64,000 bases of DNA from Anaerocolumna sp. MB42-C2 (GCF_030913705.1 NZ_CP133190.1:3928501-3992500), one strand, 5' to 3'; counted from the stretch's first letter, positions 53,376-61,994 are shown. Made by a program: numbers and translations. The notes: a model not told the origin generated them from the letters alone.

Positions 53376-54308
53376 ATGAATTATTATTTAATGTTCGATG
53401 TAGGCGGAACGAAAATCAAAGCAGGAATCCTGACAGAAACAGGGGAATTGTTAAACAATCAGATGAATTCCTTTGACTCCGGGGCAAATCGGGCAAAAGA
53501 TGAAATATTTAAAAATTTCGCAGATATCAGTAATATCTTAATCGACGAGATTAATGATCCCTTAAAGCAGATAGCCGGAATCGGAATGGCTTTTCCCGGG
53601 CCCTTTGATTATGAAAACGGAATCAGCAAAATGACCGGACTGAATAAATATGATGCAATTTATGGCCTTGATTTTAAAAAAGAGCTGATGGGAATATTAA
53701 AAAACACAAAAGCTCTAAAATGTTTCAAACCTGACTTAGCATTTACCTTTATTCATGATGTGGAAGCCTTTGCAATGGGAGAAAGCCATTTTGGCACCGC
53801 CTTAAACTGTCACAGGGTTATGTATTTATGTATCGGTACCGGAGCCGGCTCATCTTTTACAGAGAGCGGAAGGGTATTAAAAAAGCAATCCGACAATTTT
53901 CCGGAAAACGGATGGATCTATAAGACCCCATTTAAAAACAGTATAATTGATGATTATATTTCTGTCCGGGGGTTGCAAACTATTTCAAAAAGATTTTACA
54001 GTGAACCGACGGAGGGAATCGTTTTATATGAAAGGGCAATAAGGAAAGAAGAGGCTGCCCTTAATACTTTCCGGGAATTTGGTGATAACCTGGCAAAAGC
54101 GATGATTCCTTATCTTAAAACCTTCGGACCCGATTGTCTGGTTCTTGGCGGTCAGATATCGAAAAGTTTTCAATTTTTCGGTTCACAACTGGAGGAGTTT
54201 TGTCAGAAATATAATATTTCCGTACGGTTAACGGAAGATACATCTATGAGTATTTTAAAAGGATTATACGTACAAATGCAGAGCATAAAAAATGCTCCCG
54301 GTAATTAA
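53376..54308 (+). CDS. ROK-family sugar kinase
   Basis: A 310-residue kinase. ATP-phosphate loop FDVGGTKIKAGIL (residues 7-19), GIGMAFPGPFDYENG, catalytic Asp128 in FIHDVEAFAMGE, and LCIGTGAGSSF. The CxCGxxGC zinc motif of glucokinase/repressor-type ROK proteins is absent. No DNA-binding domain, so it is an enzyme. It probably phosphorylates mannose (or a related hexose) to the 6-phosphate that the next enzyme isomerises. Start at 53376 after GAGGTG; the GTG-like earlier start at 53331 adds residues without homology. Confidence 0.88.
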   Translation: MNYYLMFDVGGTKIKAGILTETGELLNNQMNSFDSGANRAKDEIFKNFADISNILIDEINDPLKQIAGIGMAFPGPFDYENGISKMTGLNKYDAIYGLDFKKELMGILKNTKALKCFKPDLAFTFIHDVEAFAMGESHFGTALNCHRVMYLCIGTGAGSSFTESGRVLKKQSDNFPENGWIYKTPFKNSIIDDYISVRGLQTISKRFYSEPTEGIVLYERAIRKEEAALNTFREFGDNLAKAMIPYLKTFGPDCLVLGGQISKSFQFFGSQLEEFCQKYNISVRLTEDTSMSILKGLYVQMQSIKNAPGN

Positions 54309-54377
54309 GCCGGATATACTTAGGGAAACCCTGGGTTATAATTGAATGGAGTGTTACCAGAATATAAGGAGAAAAAA

Positions 54378-56135
54378 ATGAGTGGAAAATATTCAAAATA
54401 TCAGAATTACGATTTGCTGCCTTACAAGGACATTACTGGATTTGATGACCAGGCTTTTGATGGTTATGAATCCATCTTAACAGAAATTCGAAGACTGATA
54501 TCAGACGGAAAACATATTTTCGTATTCGATTTATATCCGGGAGTGGATAAAGAGGAACTGACAGGTCAGCTTAAGAGGTTAAATCCTGATTTAGTTATTG
54601 ATGCGGAAGATTGTTCCTTAAAAAACGATGAAATTGCTGAAATTTTTCAGGATAATATTACGGAAGACCGTGTATTTGGTGTAATGACCTATAAAAAATT
54701 AGAAACTTGTTTTGATGGGTCTAAGATAGAAGAGGTTAGAAAACGATTATCCGACGGACAACAAAAGCTAACGTTTATTATAGGTGTAGGTGCCGGGTTA
54801 ATTACGTTAGGTGATGTCTACTTCTATTTTGATTTGTCCAGGTGGGAAATTCAGCTGCGTTATCGTAAGGGGATGCCTAATTGGAAATGCGATAACAGGG
54901 ATGAATCTATTTTAAGTAAATTCAAGCGAGGTTTTTTTGTGGAGTGGCGCCTTGCGGACAGACATAAAAAGTCTCATTTTGAGGATTTTGATTATGTTGT
55001 TGATACAAATAGTCCGTGTCATCCCAAAATGATAACTGGAGATGCGTTTCGCAACGCGCTTCATCAGGTAAGCCGGGAACCTTTCCGGTTAAAACCTTAT
55101 TTTGATCCGGGGGTTTGGGGAGGACAGTGGATGAGAGAAGTCTTTGGATTGGATCCGGATTCACCGAATTACGCCTGGAGTTTTGACGGAGTACCGGAAG
55201 AAAACAGTTTGAATCTTAAATTTGGGAATGTTCTGGTTGAAATTCCCTGTATGGATTTAGTATTATACTGTCCGAAACAGTTACTTGGAGATAGGGTACA
55301 TGCCCGGTTTGGAGCAGAATTCCCAATTCGTTTTGATCTTCTGGATACAATGGAGGGAGGTAACCTTTCCCTGCAGGTGCATCCGCTTACGGAGTACATA
55401 CAGGAAACCTTTGGTATGTTTTATACCCAGGACGAAAGTTATTATATATTAGATGCCGCTAAGGAAGAAGAAACTTTCGTCTATCTGGGAACCAGGGAGG
55501 GCATTGACCGGAAGCAGATGGCGGAAGATTTACGGAAGGCACAGGAGGACAATTATGAATTTCCTGCTGAAAAATATGTAAATAAAATACCTGTTAAAAA
55601 ACATGACCATGTCCTGATTCCGGCAGGTACAATTCACTGTTCTGGCAAAAATACCATGGTACTTGAAATTAGCGCAACACCGTATATCTTTACCTTTAAA
55701 CTATGGGATTGGGGAAGAACCGGCTTGGATGGCAAACCCCGTCCAATCCATATTGAGCATGGTTTAAAAAATATTGATTGGGACAGGGATACAACCTGGG
55801 TTAAAAATAATCTGATTGGACAGGCAGAGATCTGTAAACAGGAAGACGGTCTAACGGTAGAGCATACCGGATTGCATAACCGTGAATTTATTGATACTTA
55901 CCGGTATACTTTTAATAAAACAATTACCTGTTACTGTAAAGATAGCGTCAATATGCTGAACTTAGTGGAAGGGGCGCAAGTAACTATAGCGGGTACAGCC
56001 GGAGAGTTTAAGCCCTTTGAGGTTCATTATGCAGAAACCTTTATCATCCCGGCAAGTGTAAAGGAATATACCATGACTCCAAGCGGTCCGGCTGAGGGTA
56101 AAGAGATATCTGTGATAGCCGCATCGGTTAAGTGA
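54378..56135 (+). CDS. manA: class I mannose-6-phosphate isomerase with extra N-terminal domain
   Basis: A 585-residue protein. Residues about 220-585 are the cupin-type isomerase that converts mannose 6-phosphate to fructose 6-phosphate. KPYFDPGVWGGQWMRE opens it, LSLQVHP (Gln333, His335) and HVLIPAGTIHCSG hold zinc ligands, and LEISATPYIFTFKLWDWGRTG is also conserved. Residues 1-215 are an additional domain with strand-helix alternation (DGKHIFVFDLYPGVDKEELT; YFYFDLSRWEIQLRYRKGMP; RLADRHKKS) that looks like a nucleoside-kinase fold without a P loop (inference). Start at 54378 after AAGGAG. Last gene of the mannoside operon. Confidence 0.88.
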   Translation: MSGKYSKYQNYDLLPYKDITGFDDQAFDGYESILTEIRRLISDGKHIFVFDLYPGVDKEELTGQLKRLNPDLVIDAEDCSLKNDEIAEIFQDNITEDRVFGVMTYKKLETCFDGSKIEEVRKRLSDGQQKLTFIIGVGAGLITLGDVYFYFDLSRWEIQLRYRKGMPNWKCDNRDESILSKFKRGFFVEWRLADRHKKSHFEDFDYVVDTNSPCHPKMITGDAFRNALHQVSREPFRLKPYFDPGVWGGQWMREVFGLDPDSPNYAWSFDGVPEENSLNLKFGNVLVEIPCMDLVLYCPKQLLGDRVHARFGAEFPIRFDLLDTMEGGNLSLQVHPLTEYIQETFGMFYTQDESYYILDAAKEEETFVYLGTREGIDRKQMAEDLRKAQEDNYEFPAEKYVNKIPVKKHDHVLIPAGTIHCSGKNTMVLEISATPYIFTFKLWDWGRTGLDGKPRPIHIEHGLKNIDWDRDTTWVKNNLIGQAEICKQEDGLTVEHTGLHNREFIDTYRYTFNKTITCYCKDSVNMLNLVEGAQVTIAGTAGEFKPFEVHYAETFIIPASVKEYTMTPSGPAEGKEISVIAASVK

Positions 56136-56236
56136 TTAATATAATCGTGGTTGATTTTAAAAATATTTCATATTGACAGTAACATAAAAAAGTTGTAAAC
56201 TAAAGCTGTTAATAAAAATTAATTAAATAAAGGAAA

Positions 56237-56394
56237 TTCTTCGGGGCAGGGTGAAATTCCCGACCGGCGGTATAGTCCGCGACCTGATATTCCGATATAT
56301 CATGAAGTTAAGTGTTAACTACATGAGAATCACAGTTTATCAGTTGATTTGGTGAAATTCCAAAACCGACAGTAAAGTCTGGATGTGAGAAGAA
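56237..56394 (+). ncRNA. FMN riboswitch (RFN element)
   Basis: Matches the RFN consensus: TTCTTCGGGGCAGGGTGAAA, CCGACCGGCGGTATAGTCCGCGA, then after a variable stem GATTTGGTGAAATTCC, ACCGACAGTAAAGTCTGGAT and the closing GAGAAGAA, which pairs with the first bases. It binds FMN and turns down the riboflavin transporter gene downstream, through the terminator at 56434. Confidence 0.96.
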
Positions 56395-56433
56395 AAATTG
56401 TTGCAGTTATCAGCAACTAATTTTAAACATTAG

Positions 56434-56461
56434 CCTCGAATCAATAGATTCGAGGTTTTTT
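56434..56461 (+). terminator. riboswitch-controlled terminator
   Basis: CCTCGAATC, loop AATA, GATTCGAGG, then TTTTTT. It is 40 bases after the RFN element and before ribU, i.e. the expression platform. A small GTTGC/GCAAC hairpin (56399-56417) lies between. Confidence 0.9.
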
Positions 56462-56511
56462 ATTTCAGAGGAAAGTCCATCGACTTCCCTGTAAAATAAA
56501 AAGCCCGACCG

Positions 56512-56581
56512 GCAGGATGCACATGACGCGCCGGATGTATATTGTCGATGAAGTGACAGCGCGTCAGCGCTATAGTCTGAC
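56512..56581 (+). repeat. dispersed intergenic repeat, member 3 (fullest copy)
   Basis: Contains both segments seen elsewhere: GCAGGA-T-GCACATGACGCGCC (56512-56532, as at 46411) and GTGACAGCGCGTCAGCGCTA plus TAGTCTGAC (56553-56581, as at 38201). TGACGCG and CGCGTCA within it are complementary. It sits in the long leader between the riboswitch terminator and ribU. Confidence 0.6.
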
Positions 56582-56710
56582 TTTCCGGACTCTATCTTAC
56601 GTAATCCGTTCATACTAATTGAACGGAAGTACTTATGCAGGCCATTCCCCAGAACCTGTATGAGAAGAATCAAGAATTTTCCTTTCAAATCATTTAAAGG
56701 AGAGAACAAT

Positions 56711-57337
56711 ATGTCAACAACAACTCATGAAACAAAGTACAAAGCATCTAACACAAACAAATCAAAAGGTACTGCATTTAGTACCAGGGCAATGGTCACA
56801 ATCAGTTTATTATCAGCACTTTCCTATGTATTAATGTTATTGGAGTCACCGCCATTCATTGGCTTCTTAAGACTTGAACTTAGTGATATCCCTGCGATTA
56901 TAGGTGCATTCCAATTTGGTCCTATGGCTGGACTTGTAATTGAGTTAATCAAGAATTTAATAAAAGGTATTACTGCAACTAAAACAGCAGGGATCGGCGA
57001 ATTAGCCAACTTTATCGTAAGTGCTGCTTATGTTGTACCTGCAGCGATTATTTATAGAAGAATGAAGAATAAATATAAATCTATCTTATCTTTTGGTGTG
57101 GCGACCGTTTGTATGACAATTGCAGGATTTTTAATGAATTATTTTGTTACGATTCCCTTATATGCAACTCTTTACGGCGGTATGGAAAATGTTCTGGCTG
57201 CAGCAACAGTGATTCCCGGAATAAAAGACAAATTTACTTTAATTCTTTTGGGTATTACACCTTTTAACCTGGTTAAAGGTATCTTCCTGGGTGTTATCGG
57301 CAATTACACATATCGATTTTTAAAAAACCGTTTGTAA
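56711..57337 (+). CDS. ribU: riboflavin ECF transporter substrate-binding subunit RibU
   Basis: A 208-residue membrane protein with five to six hydrophobic segments. The family region is MVTISLLSALSYVLMLLESPPFIGFLRLELSDIPAIIGAFQFGPMAGLVIELIKNL. It is the S component of an energy-coupling-factor importer and relies on EcfA/A'/T encoded elsewhere. The upstream FMN riboswitch fixes riboflavin as the substrate. Start at 56711 after AAAGGAGAG. Confidence 0.93.
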   Translation: MSTTTHETKYKASNTNKSKGTAFSTRAMVTISLLSALSYVLMLLESPPFIGFLRLELSDIPAIIGAFQFGPMAGLVIELIKNLIKGITATKTAGIGELANFIVSAAYVVPAAIIYRRMKNKYKSILSFGVATVCMTIAGFLMNYFVTIPLYATLYGGMENVLAAATVIPGIKDKFTLILLGITPFNLVKGIFLGVIGNYTYRFLKNRL

Positions 57338-57669
57338 GAAGAGGAAAAGAATTTAATTGGGCATTTGATACTGAAGTCATAAGAAATTCAATACAAAATC
57401 AAAGGATAGAGTATATCATATTACAGAGTGACGTTGAACATAGAATTACAAGACGTTTTAAAGCTGCATGGAAATTGCAGTAAACTGTATTAGGATATAC
57501 TCTATTTATTTTGCTGATAATTAAAACATTATGATGTATGCCTTAACCCGATGAAAAAGGATGACGGGGTTTCTTCCGGTTTATCATTTTGACCTACTTG
57601 TAATTTAAGTTCAATCTGCTATAATTGCACATAGATAAACAAATCCAACAAAGTAAAGCGAGATATGTT
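57338..57669. other. intergenic region with a 100-nt hairpin
   Basis: ATAGAGTATATC (57406-57417) pairs perfectly with GATATACTCTAT (57494-57505). TACAG/CTGTA continues the stem, and CTGCA/TGCAG forms an inner hairpin. No reading frame inside. It could be an RNA element or the ribU terminator; the following TTATTTT is only moderately T-rich. Confidence 0.5.
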
Positions 57670-58113
57670 ATGGTTATAGAGAGTTATAAAATGGATGATA
57701 CTTATGCCCTTGGTAAAAAATTGGGAGAACAGGCAAAAGCAGGCGATATATATTGCCTTTTAGGGGACCTGGGAACCGGTAAAACAGTATTTACACAGGG
57801 GTTCGCCAAAGGACTTGGAATAGAAGAAGCAGTAAACAGCCCCACATTTACCATTATACAAGAATATGAAGATGGCAGGCTTCCGTTCTATCATTTTGAT
57901 GTCTACCGAATCGGAGATATCACCGAAATGGATGAATTGGGATACGAGGATTATTTTTACGGGGACGGAGTCTGTTTAATAGAATGGTCCAATTTAATTG
58001 AAGAAATACTCCCACCAAATCCCGCGGTTATTACCATTGAGAAAGAATTGGACAAGGGGTTTGATTATAGAAAGATCACTTTAGAGAATGGACTTACAGC
58101 TTTAGATGAATAG
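57670..58113 (+). CDS. tsaE: tRNA threonylcarbamoyladenosine biosynthesis ATPase TsaE
   Basis: A 147-residue P-loop ATPase: Walker A LGDLGTGKT (about 31-39), NSPTFTIIQEY, HFDVYRI and the C-terminal LIEWSNLIEEILPP. With TsaB and TsaD it places threonylcarbamoyl on A37 of ANN-decoding tRNAs. The start at 57670 gives the family length, but the ribosome binding site is weak. The adjacent tsaB and rimI follow the standard order. Confidence 0.94.
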   Translation: MVIESYKMDDTYALGKKLGEQAKAGDIYCLLGDLGTGKTVFTQGFAKGLGIEEAVNSPTFTIIQEYEDGRLPFYHFDVYRIGDITEMDELGYEDYFYGDGVCLIEWSNLIEEILPPNPAVITIEKELDKGFDYRKITLENGLTALDE

Positions 58114-58181
58114 ATTATAAGGCTTGGTATAAATAGAGTGCGACTAAAAGCAATAAATCTATGCTTAGAAATGGAGTAAAT

Positions 58182-58895
58182 ATGAAGATATTAGCGATAG
58201 ATAGTTCAGGACTTGTGGCATCAGTTGCGGTAGTTACGGAAGAAAAATTATTGGCTGAATTTACGGTAAATAATAAGAAAACCCATTCACAAACTTTATT
58301 GCCTATGTTAGATGATATTATGAAACTGTTAGATCAGGATTTAAAAGAGTTTGATGCAATTGCGGTTGCAGGCGGCCCGGGGTCTTTTACAGGACTTAGA
58401 ATAGGGTCATCAACTGCGAAAGGATTGGGACTTGCTTTAGATAAACCGATAATAAACGTGCCTACGGTAGATGCCCTGGCTTATAATTTATATGGAACTG
58501 ACCGGGTAATCTGTCCGATTATGGATGCCAGAAGAAACCAGGTATATACCGGAATTTATGAATATCAGGATGAAGAATTTGTGGTTGTAAGACCTCAGAA
58601 AGCGGTCGGCATTACGGATATAGCGGCAGAACTTAACCAACTGGGCAGAGAAGTAATATTTTTAGGGGATGGAGTGGAGGTTCACGAAGCTAAATTAACA
58701 GAAATTATGAGAGTTCCATATAGCTTTGCACCGGTTCATCTATCAAAGCAAAGGGCCGGAGCGGTTGGCGCGCTGGGAATTATTTATTATAAGAAAGGGC
58801 TTATGGATAATGCAGATGTTCATGAGCCGGTATACCTCAGACTATCCCAGGCAGAAAGAGAGCTAATGGAAAAAGAAAAGGCTCAAAAGGAATAA
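58182..58895 (+). CDS. tsaB: tRNA threonylcarbamoyladenosine biosynthesis protein TsaB
   Basis: A 237-residue protein of the ASKHA fold: ILAIDSSGLVASVAVV at the N-terminus, KTHSQTLLPMLDDIM, and AVAGGPGSFTGLRIGSSTAKGL. It is the scaffold partner of TsaD. GGAG precedes the start at 58182; the ATG at 58161 has no site. Confidence 0.94.
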   Translation: MKILAIDSSGLVASVAVVTEEKLLAEFTVNNKKTHSQTLLPMLDDIMKLLDQDLKEFDAIAVAGGPGSFTGLRIGSSTAKGLGLALDKPIINVPTVDALAYNLYGTDRVICPIMDARRNQVYTGIYEYQDEEFVVVRPQKAVGITDIAAELNQLGREVIFLGDGVEVHEAKLTEIMRVPYSFAPVHLSKQRAGAVGALGIIYYKKGLMDNADVHEPVYLRLSQAERELMEKEKAQKE

Positions 58896-58983
58896 GGAAA
58901 CCAGGTGTATGAATGGTACTATAGTGTAGAGAAACTTAAGGATATCTGTTTTGACCTAAACCGGTTTAAAGATAGGAGCATTC

Positions 58984-59415
58984 ATGTTAATAAGAGAAAT
59001 GCAGGAAAAAGACCTGTTAATAGTGCATGAAATGGAATGCAGCATATTTTCAAAACCCTGGACTGTTGATGATTTTAAAAATTCCATTCAAAACCGGCAG
59101 AATATTTATCTGGTAGTAGAAGAAGAGGGTCAAATTATAGCATATTGTGGTTTGTGGGGAGTTGCAGGAGAAGGGCAGATTAATAATGTGGCAGTGAAGA
59201 AAGAGATAAGAGACCACGGTATTGGTTACGCAATGTTATCTGCTCTGATCGAGAAAGGGAAAAAGAACGGTATAGATGCTTTTACCCTGGAAGTAAGGGT
59301 AAGTAACGAGGCCGCGATTACTTTATACCATAAGTTAGATTTTAAGGATGCCGGAATCAGAAAGAATTTCTATGAAGAACCGACGGAAGATGCTCTGATA
59401 ATGTGGTTACGATAA
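58984..59415 (+). CDS. rimI: ribosomal-protein-alanine N-acetyltransferase RimI
   Basis: A 143-residue GNAT acetyltransferase. N-terminal IREMQEKDLLIVHEMECSIFSKPWTVDDF, acetyl-CoA-binding region NNVAVKKEIRDHGIGYAMLSALI, and LEVRVSNEAAITLYHKLDFKDAGIRKNFY. RimI acetylates the N-terminus of ribosomal protein S18. It commonly follows tsaB, as here. AGGAG lies 8 bases before the start. Confidence 0.93.
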   Translation: MLIREMQEKDLLIVHEMECSIFSKPWTVDDFKNSIQNRQNIYLVVEEEGQIIAYCGLWGVAGEGQINNVAVKKEIRDHGIGYAMLSALIEKGKKNGIDAFTLEVRVSNEAAITLYHKLDFKDAGIRKNFYEEPTEDALIMWLR

Positions 59416-59689
59416 AATAATCATAGAGATATTACTTATTATGTAATTTCGGAAATAAGAATCAAAGGTCACAATTAAGGACCAAATGGTCCACCGCTTT
59501 TACCATGCGATGAATTTAACCTAAAATAACTTATGTTGATATTTGCAGGGGGGCAGAGGTAAGCAAGTGTGTAAAAAGGGATTGGATTATACTAGGAGAT
59601 TGAGATACATTAATTCCCACTGTAAAAATGCCATGGAAACCGTTATAATGATACTAAGAAGTGGGCCAAGTTAGCAGGAGGGATAACAC
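59416..59689. other. intergenic region, no gene seen
   Basis: About 270 bases. It has a palindrome GGACCAAATGGTCC at 59480-59493 and otherwise nothing recognised. Confidence 0.4.
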
Positions 59690-59935
59690 ATGGACAAGGT
59701 TAAGGTGAAAATCCGCATGAATAAGGATGTATGTTGCAACGTGTGTGGAAAAAAAATTAATATTGAGCAGGGGATAATGAAAGAAGATGTATTTGAAGCT
59801 GCCAAGGAGTGGGGATATTTTTCTAAATACGACTTAGAAGTCCATAAATTTAATATATGCGAAGAATGCTATGATAATTTAATATCTACTTTTAAAATAC
59901 CAATAGAAGTAGTTCGTAAAAAAGAAGTATTATAG
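59690..59935 (+). CDS. small zinc-ribbon-like protein
   Basis: An 81-residue protein: CCNVCGKKI near the N-terminus and ICEECYDNL near the C-terminus make two CxxC knuckles, enough to bind one zinc. Between them is a short helical stretch (EDVFEAAKEWGYFSKYDLEV). GGAGG precedes the start and a strong terminator follows, so it is a monocistronic gene. Function unknown. Confidence 0.75.
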   Translation: MDKVKVKIRMNKDVCCNVCGKKINIEQGIMKEDVFEAAKEWGYFSKYDLEVHKFNICEECYDNLISTFKIPIEVVRKKEVL

Positions 59936-59943
59936 CAGGAGTA

Positions 59944-60015
59944 AGGCTGTTGCGAATAAACTCACCGGATTGTCTGTTCATCAGAAACCGGGAGCACATT
60001 TGCAGCAGCCTTTTT
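59944..60015 (+). terminator. terminator of the small zinc-ribbon gene
   Basis: AGGCTGTTGC (59944-59953) pairs with GCAGCAGCCT (60002-60011, one G-U), followed by TTTT. The 48-base loop contains CCGG...CCGG inner pairing. Confidence 0.8.
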
Positions 60016-60097
60016 GTGTTACACTTGAATTACCGTGTTACACTTGAATTACCGTGTTACACTTGAATTACCGTGTTACACTCGAATTACCGTGTTA
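60016..60097 (+). repeat. four tandem 19-bp repeats
   Basis: GTGTTACACTTGAATTACC at 60016, 60035, 60054 and 60073 (the last with CTCG for CTTG), then GTGTTA. Head-to-tail with no spacers, directly after the terminator. A variable-number tandem repeat, not CRISPR. GTGTTACAC is itself palindromic (GTGT-A-ACAC type), so a repressor array is conceivable. Confidence 0.9.
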
Positions 60098-60297
60098 TCC
60101 TCTATCCCTTGATTATATAGTAAGGTTATGTTACTATGTAAAATAGAAAAGATATTGGAAATAAGTGTATGTTTTTATTGAAAAGGGTAGAATAACAATA
60201 ATAACTTAAATTAATTAAATTTATTACAGATTATATAAATTATTTGGTAAAAAAATACGATAAATAATATGTGATTAGAAGTAAGTGAGGAAATTAG

Positions 60298-61212
60298 ATG
60301 TTAGATGTTTGTTTACTTGGTACCAGTGGTATGATGCCATTGCCGAACCGTTGGCTTACAGCTTTGTTGACCAGATTCAATGGCTCCAGTTTATTAATTG
60401 ATTGCGGAGAAGGAACCCAGATAGCAATCAAAGAGAAAGGTTGGAGCTTTCATCCTATAGATATTATATGTTTTACCCATTACCACGGTGATCATATAAG
60501 CGGATTGCCCGGACTGCTTTTAACCATGGGGAATGCAGACAGGACCAAACCTGTTACAATGATAGGCCCCAAAGGACTGGAGCGGGTTGTAAATGCACTT
60601 CGCATTATTGCCCCGGAGCTGCCCTTTGATATTCATTTTATTGAATTAACGGATCCGATGGAAGAAATAAGACTCAACGGTTACGTTATCCAGGCCTTTA
60701 AGGTGAACCATAACGTGGTCTGTTATGGATATAATATATTAATAGAACGCGGGGGCAGGTTTTTTACCCAGAAAGCCAATGATAATAAGGTACCCCAGAT
60801 GTATTGGAATCGTTTGCAGAAAGGGGAAACCATAGAAGCCGGTGATATTGTTTATACCCCTGATATGGTATTAGGACCAGTTCGTAAAGGGATTAAACTC
60901 ACTTACTGCACCGACACCAGACCTATAGCAGCTATTTCCGAAAATGCTAAAGATGCGGATTTGTTTATCTGTGAGGGTATGTATGGGGAGAAAGATAAAG
61001 AAGATAAAGCAATCGATCATAAACATATGACATTTTATGATGCCGCCAGATTAGCCAAGGCAGCTAATGTAAAGGAATTATGGCTAACCCATTACAGTCC
61101 GTCTTTAGTAAAGCCAGAGATGTATATGGAGGATACCCGTGCAATTTTTCCTAATGCAAAAGCTGGAAAGGATCGAAAGAGTATCACTTTAGAATTTGAC
61201 CCGGATGAATAA
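60298..61212 (+). CDS. rnz: ribonuclease Z
   Basis: A 304-residue metallo-beta-lactamase-fold nuclease that cuts the 3' trailer of tRNA precursors. MLDVCLLGTSGMMPLPNRWL and LLIDCGEGTQ are the N-terminal signature. THYHGDHISGLPGLL (His61-x-His63-x-Asp65-His66) is the zinc site. GIKLTYCTDTRPI, HMTFYDAARLA and LWLTHYSPSL supply the remaining ligands. AGTGAGG precedes the start. Length is normal. Confidence 0.95.
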   Translation: MLDVCLLGTSGMMPLPNRWLTALLTRFNGSSLLIDCGEGTQIAIKEKGWSFHPIDIICFTHYHGDHISGLPGLLLTMGNADRTKPVTMIGPKGLERVVNALRIIAPELPFDIHFIELTDPMEEIRLNGYVIQAFKVNHNVVCYGYNILIERGGRFFTQKANDNKVPQMYWNRLQKGETIEAGDIVYTPDMVLGPVRKGIKLTYCTDTRPIAAISENAKDADLFICEGMYGEKDKEDKAIDHKHMTFYDAARLAKAANVKELWLTHYSPSLVKPEMYMEDTRAIFPNAKAGKDRKSITLEFDPDE

Positions 61213-61251
61213 TTCTATGATGGTATTTAACCTAAGTAAAGGAGGCAGTCT

Positions 61252-61854
61252 ATGAAAAAAACAAAAAAACAAAGAGTGAAAACGATCGTTTTTATGTGCA
61301 TCTTTTCTGCTACCTTAATTGCACTGTATTTTTATATCAGGACCAGGACAGTTCCTTTTCCCATGGAGTCAGTTTCCTCTATGAGTGAAACGGAAAGGCT
61401 TTTGGCAAAAGATATCACCAAAAATTATCCCTCTTCTCCTAGGGAAGTACTAAAGCTGTACAGCCGAATAACAAAATGTTTATATAATGAGAAACTTACT
61501 AAAGAACAGACAGAACAGCTGGCTAACCAGCTGCGCCAGTTATTTGATGAAGAATTGCTTCAGAATAATCCAACCGAGAATTACTTATCCGATTTGAATG
61601 TGGAGATAACAGAATATAGGAAAGCAAATAGAAGCATTATGAATTATGTTATAGAAAACAGCGATTCAATAAAATACTGGGATAAAGAAAAACAGAAATA
61701 TGCTTCCAGTGTAATGTCTTTTACTACGAAGGAAAAAAATGATTATTCAAAGATATTTGAGGAATTTCTCTTCAAGCAGGATCAGGATAATAATTGGAAG
61801 ATATTAGGTTGGAAATTAACCGATAAAAAAGAAATCGATGTATCAGAAAAATAA
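61252..61854 (+). CDS. unknown single-pass membrane protein (DUF6715-like)
   Basis: A 200-residue protein. A basic N-terminus (MKKTKKQRVK) and one membrane helix (TIVFMCIFSATLIALYFYIR) are followed by an extracellular helical domain (TERLLAKDITKNYPSSPREV, NQLRQLFDEELLQNN) ending in a small beta part (DNNWKILGWKLTDKKEID). It recalls proteins annotated DUF6715 in Lachnospiraceae, an attribution from memory. AAAGGAGG precedes the start. It lies between rnz and tsaD. Confidence 0.7.
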   Translation: MKKTKKQRVKTIVFMCIFSATLIALYFYIRTRTVPFPMESVSSMSETERLLAKDITKNYPSSPREVLKLYSRITKCLYNEKLTKEQTEQLANQLRQLFDEELLQNNPTENYLSDLNVEITEYRKANRSIMNYVIENSDSIKYWDKEKQKYASSVMSFTTKEKNDYSKIFEEFLFKQDQDNNWKILGWKLTDKKEIDVSEK

Positions 61855-61917
61855 GATTTAAAAAGTGTTGCAGGAAACTTAAGAAAAGGGTAATATTGTT
61901 ATTAAAAATAATCCTTG

Positions 61918-61951
61918 CCTCAGGTGATTTTAGAAATAAAATCACCTGAGG
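61918..61951 (+). promoter_or_regulatory. perfect 15-bp hairpin with GAAA tetraloop before tsaD
   Basis: CCTCAGGTGATTTTA (61918-61932), GAAA, and the exact complement (61937-61951). It has no T run, so it is not an ordinary terminator. It ends 43 bases before the tsaD start and could act as a processing or stability element in the leader. Confidence 0.6.
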
Positions 61952-61994
61952 TAAAGTTCATTTATAAGAAAATTTGGAACCAGGAGAATAAGTT

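Noticed and set aside
60016..60097. CRISPR array
   Set aside because: Repeats are contiguous without spacers and only 19 bp.
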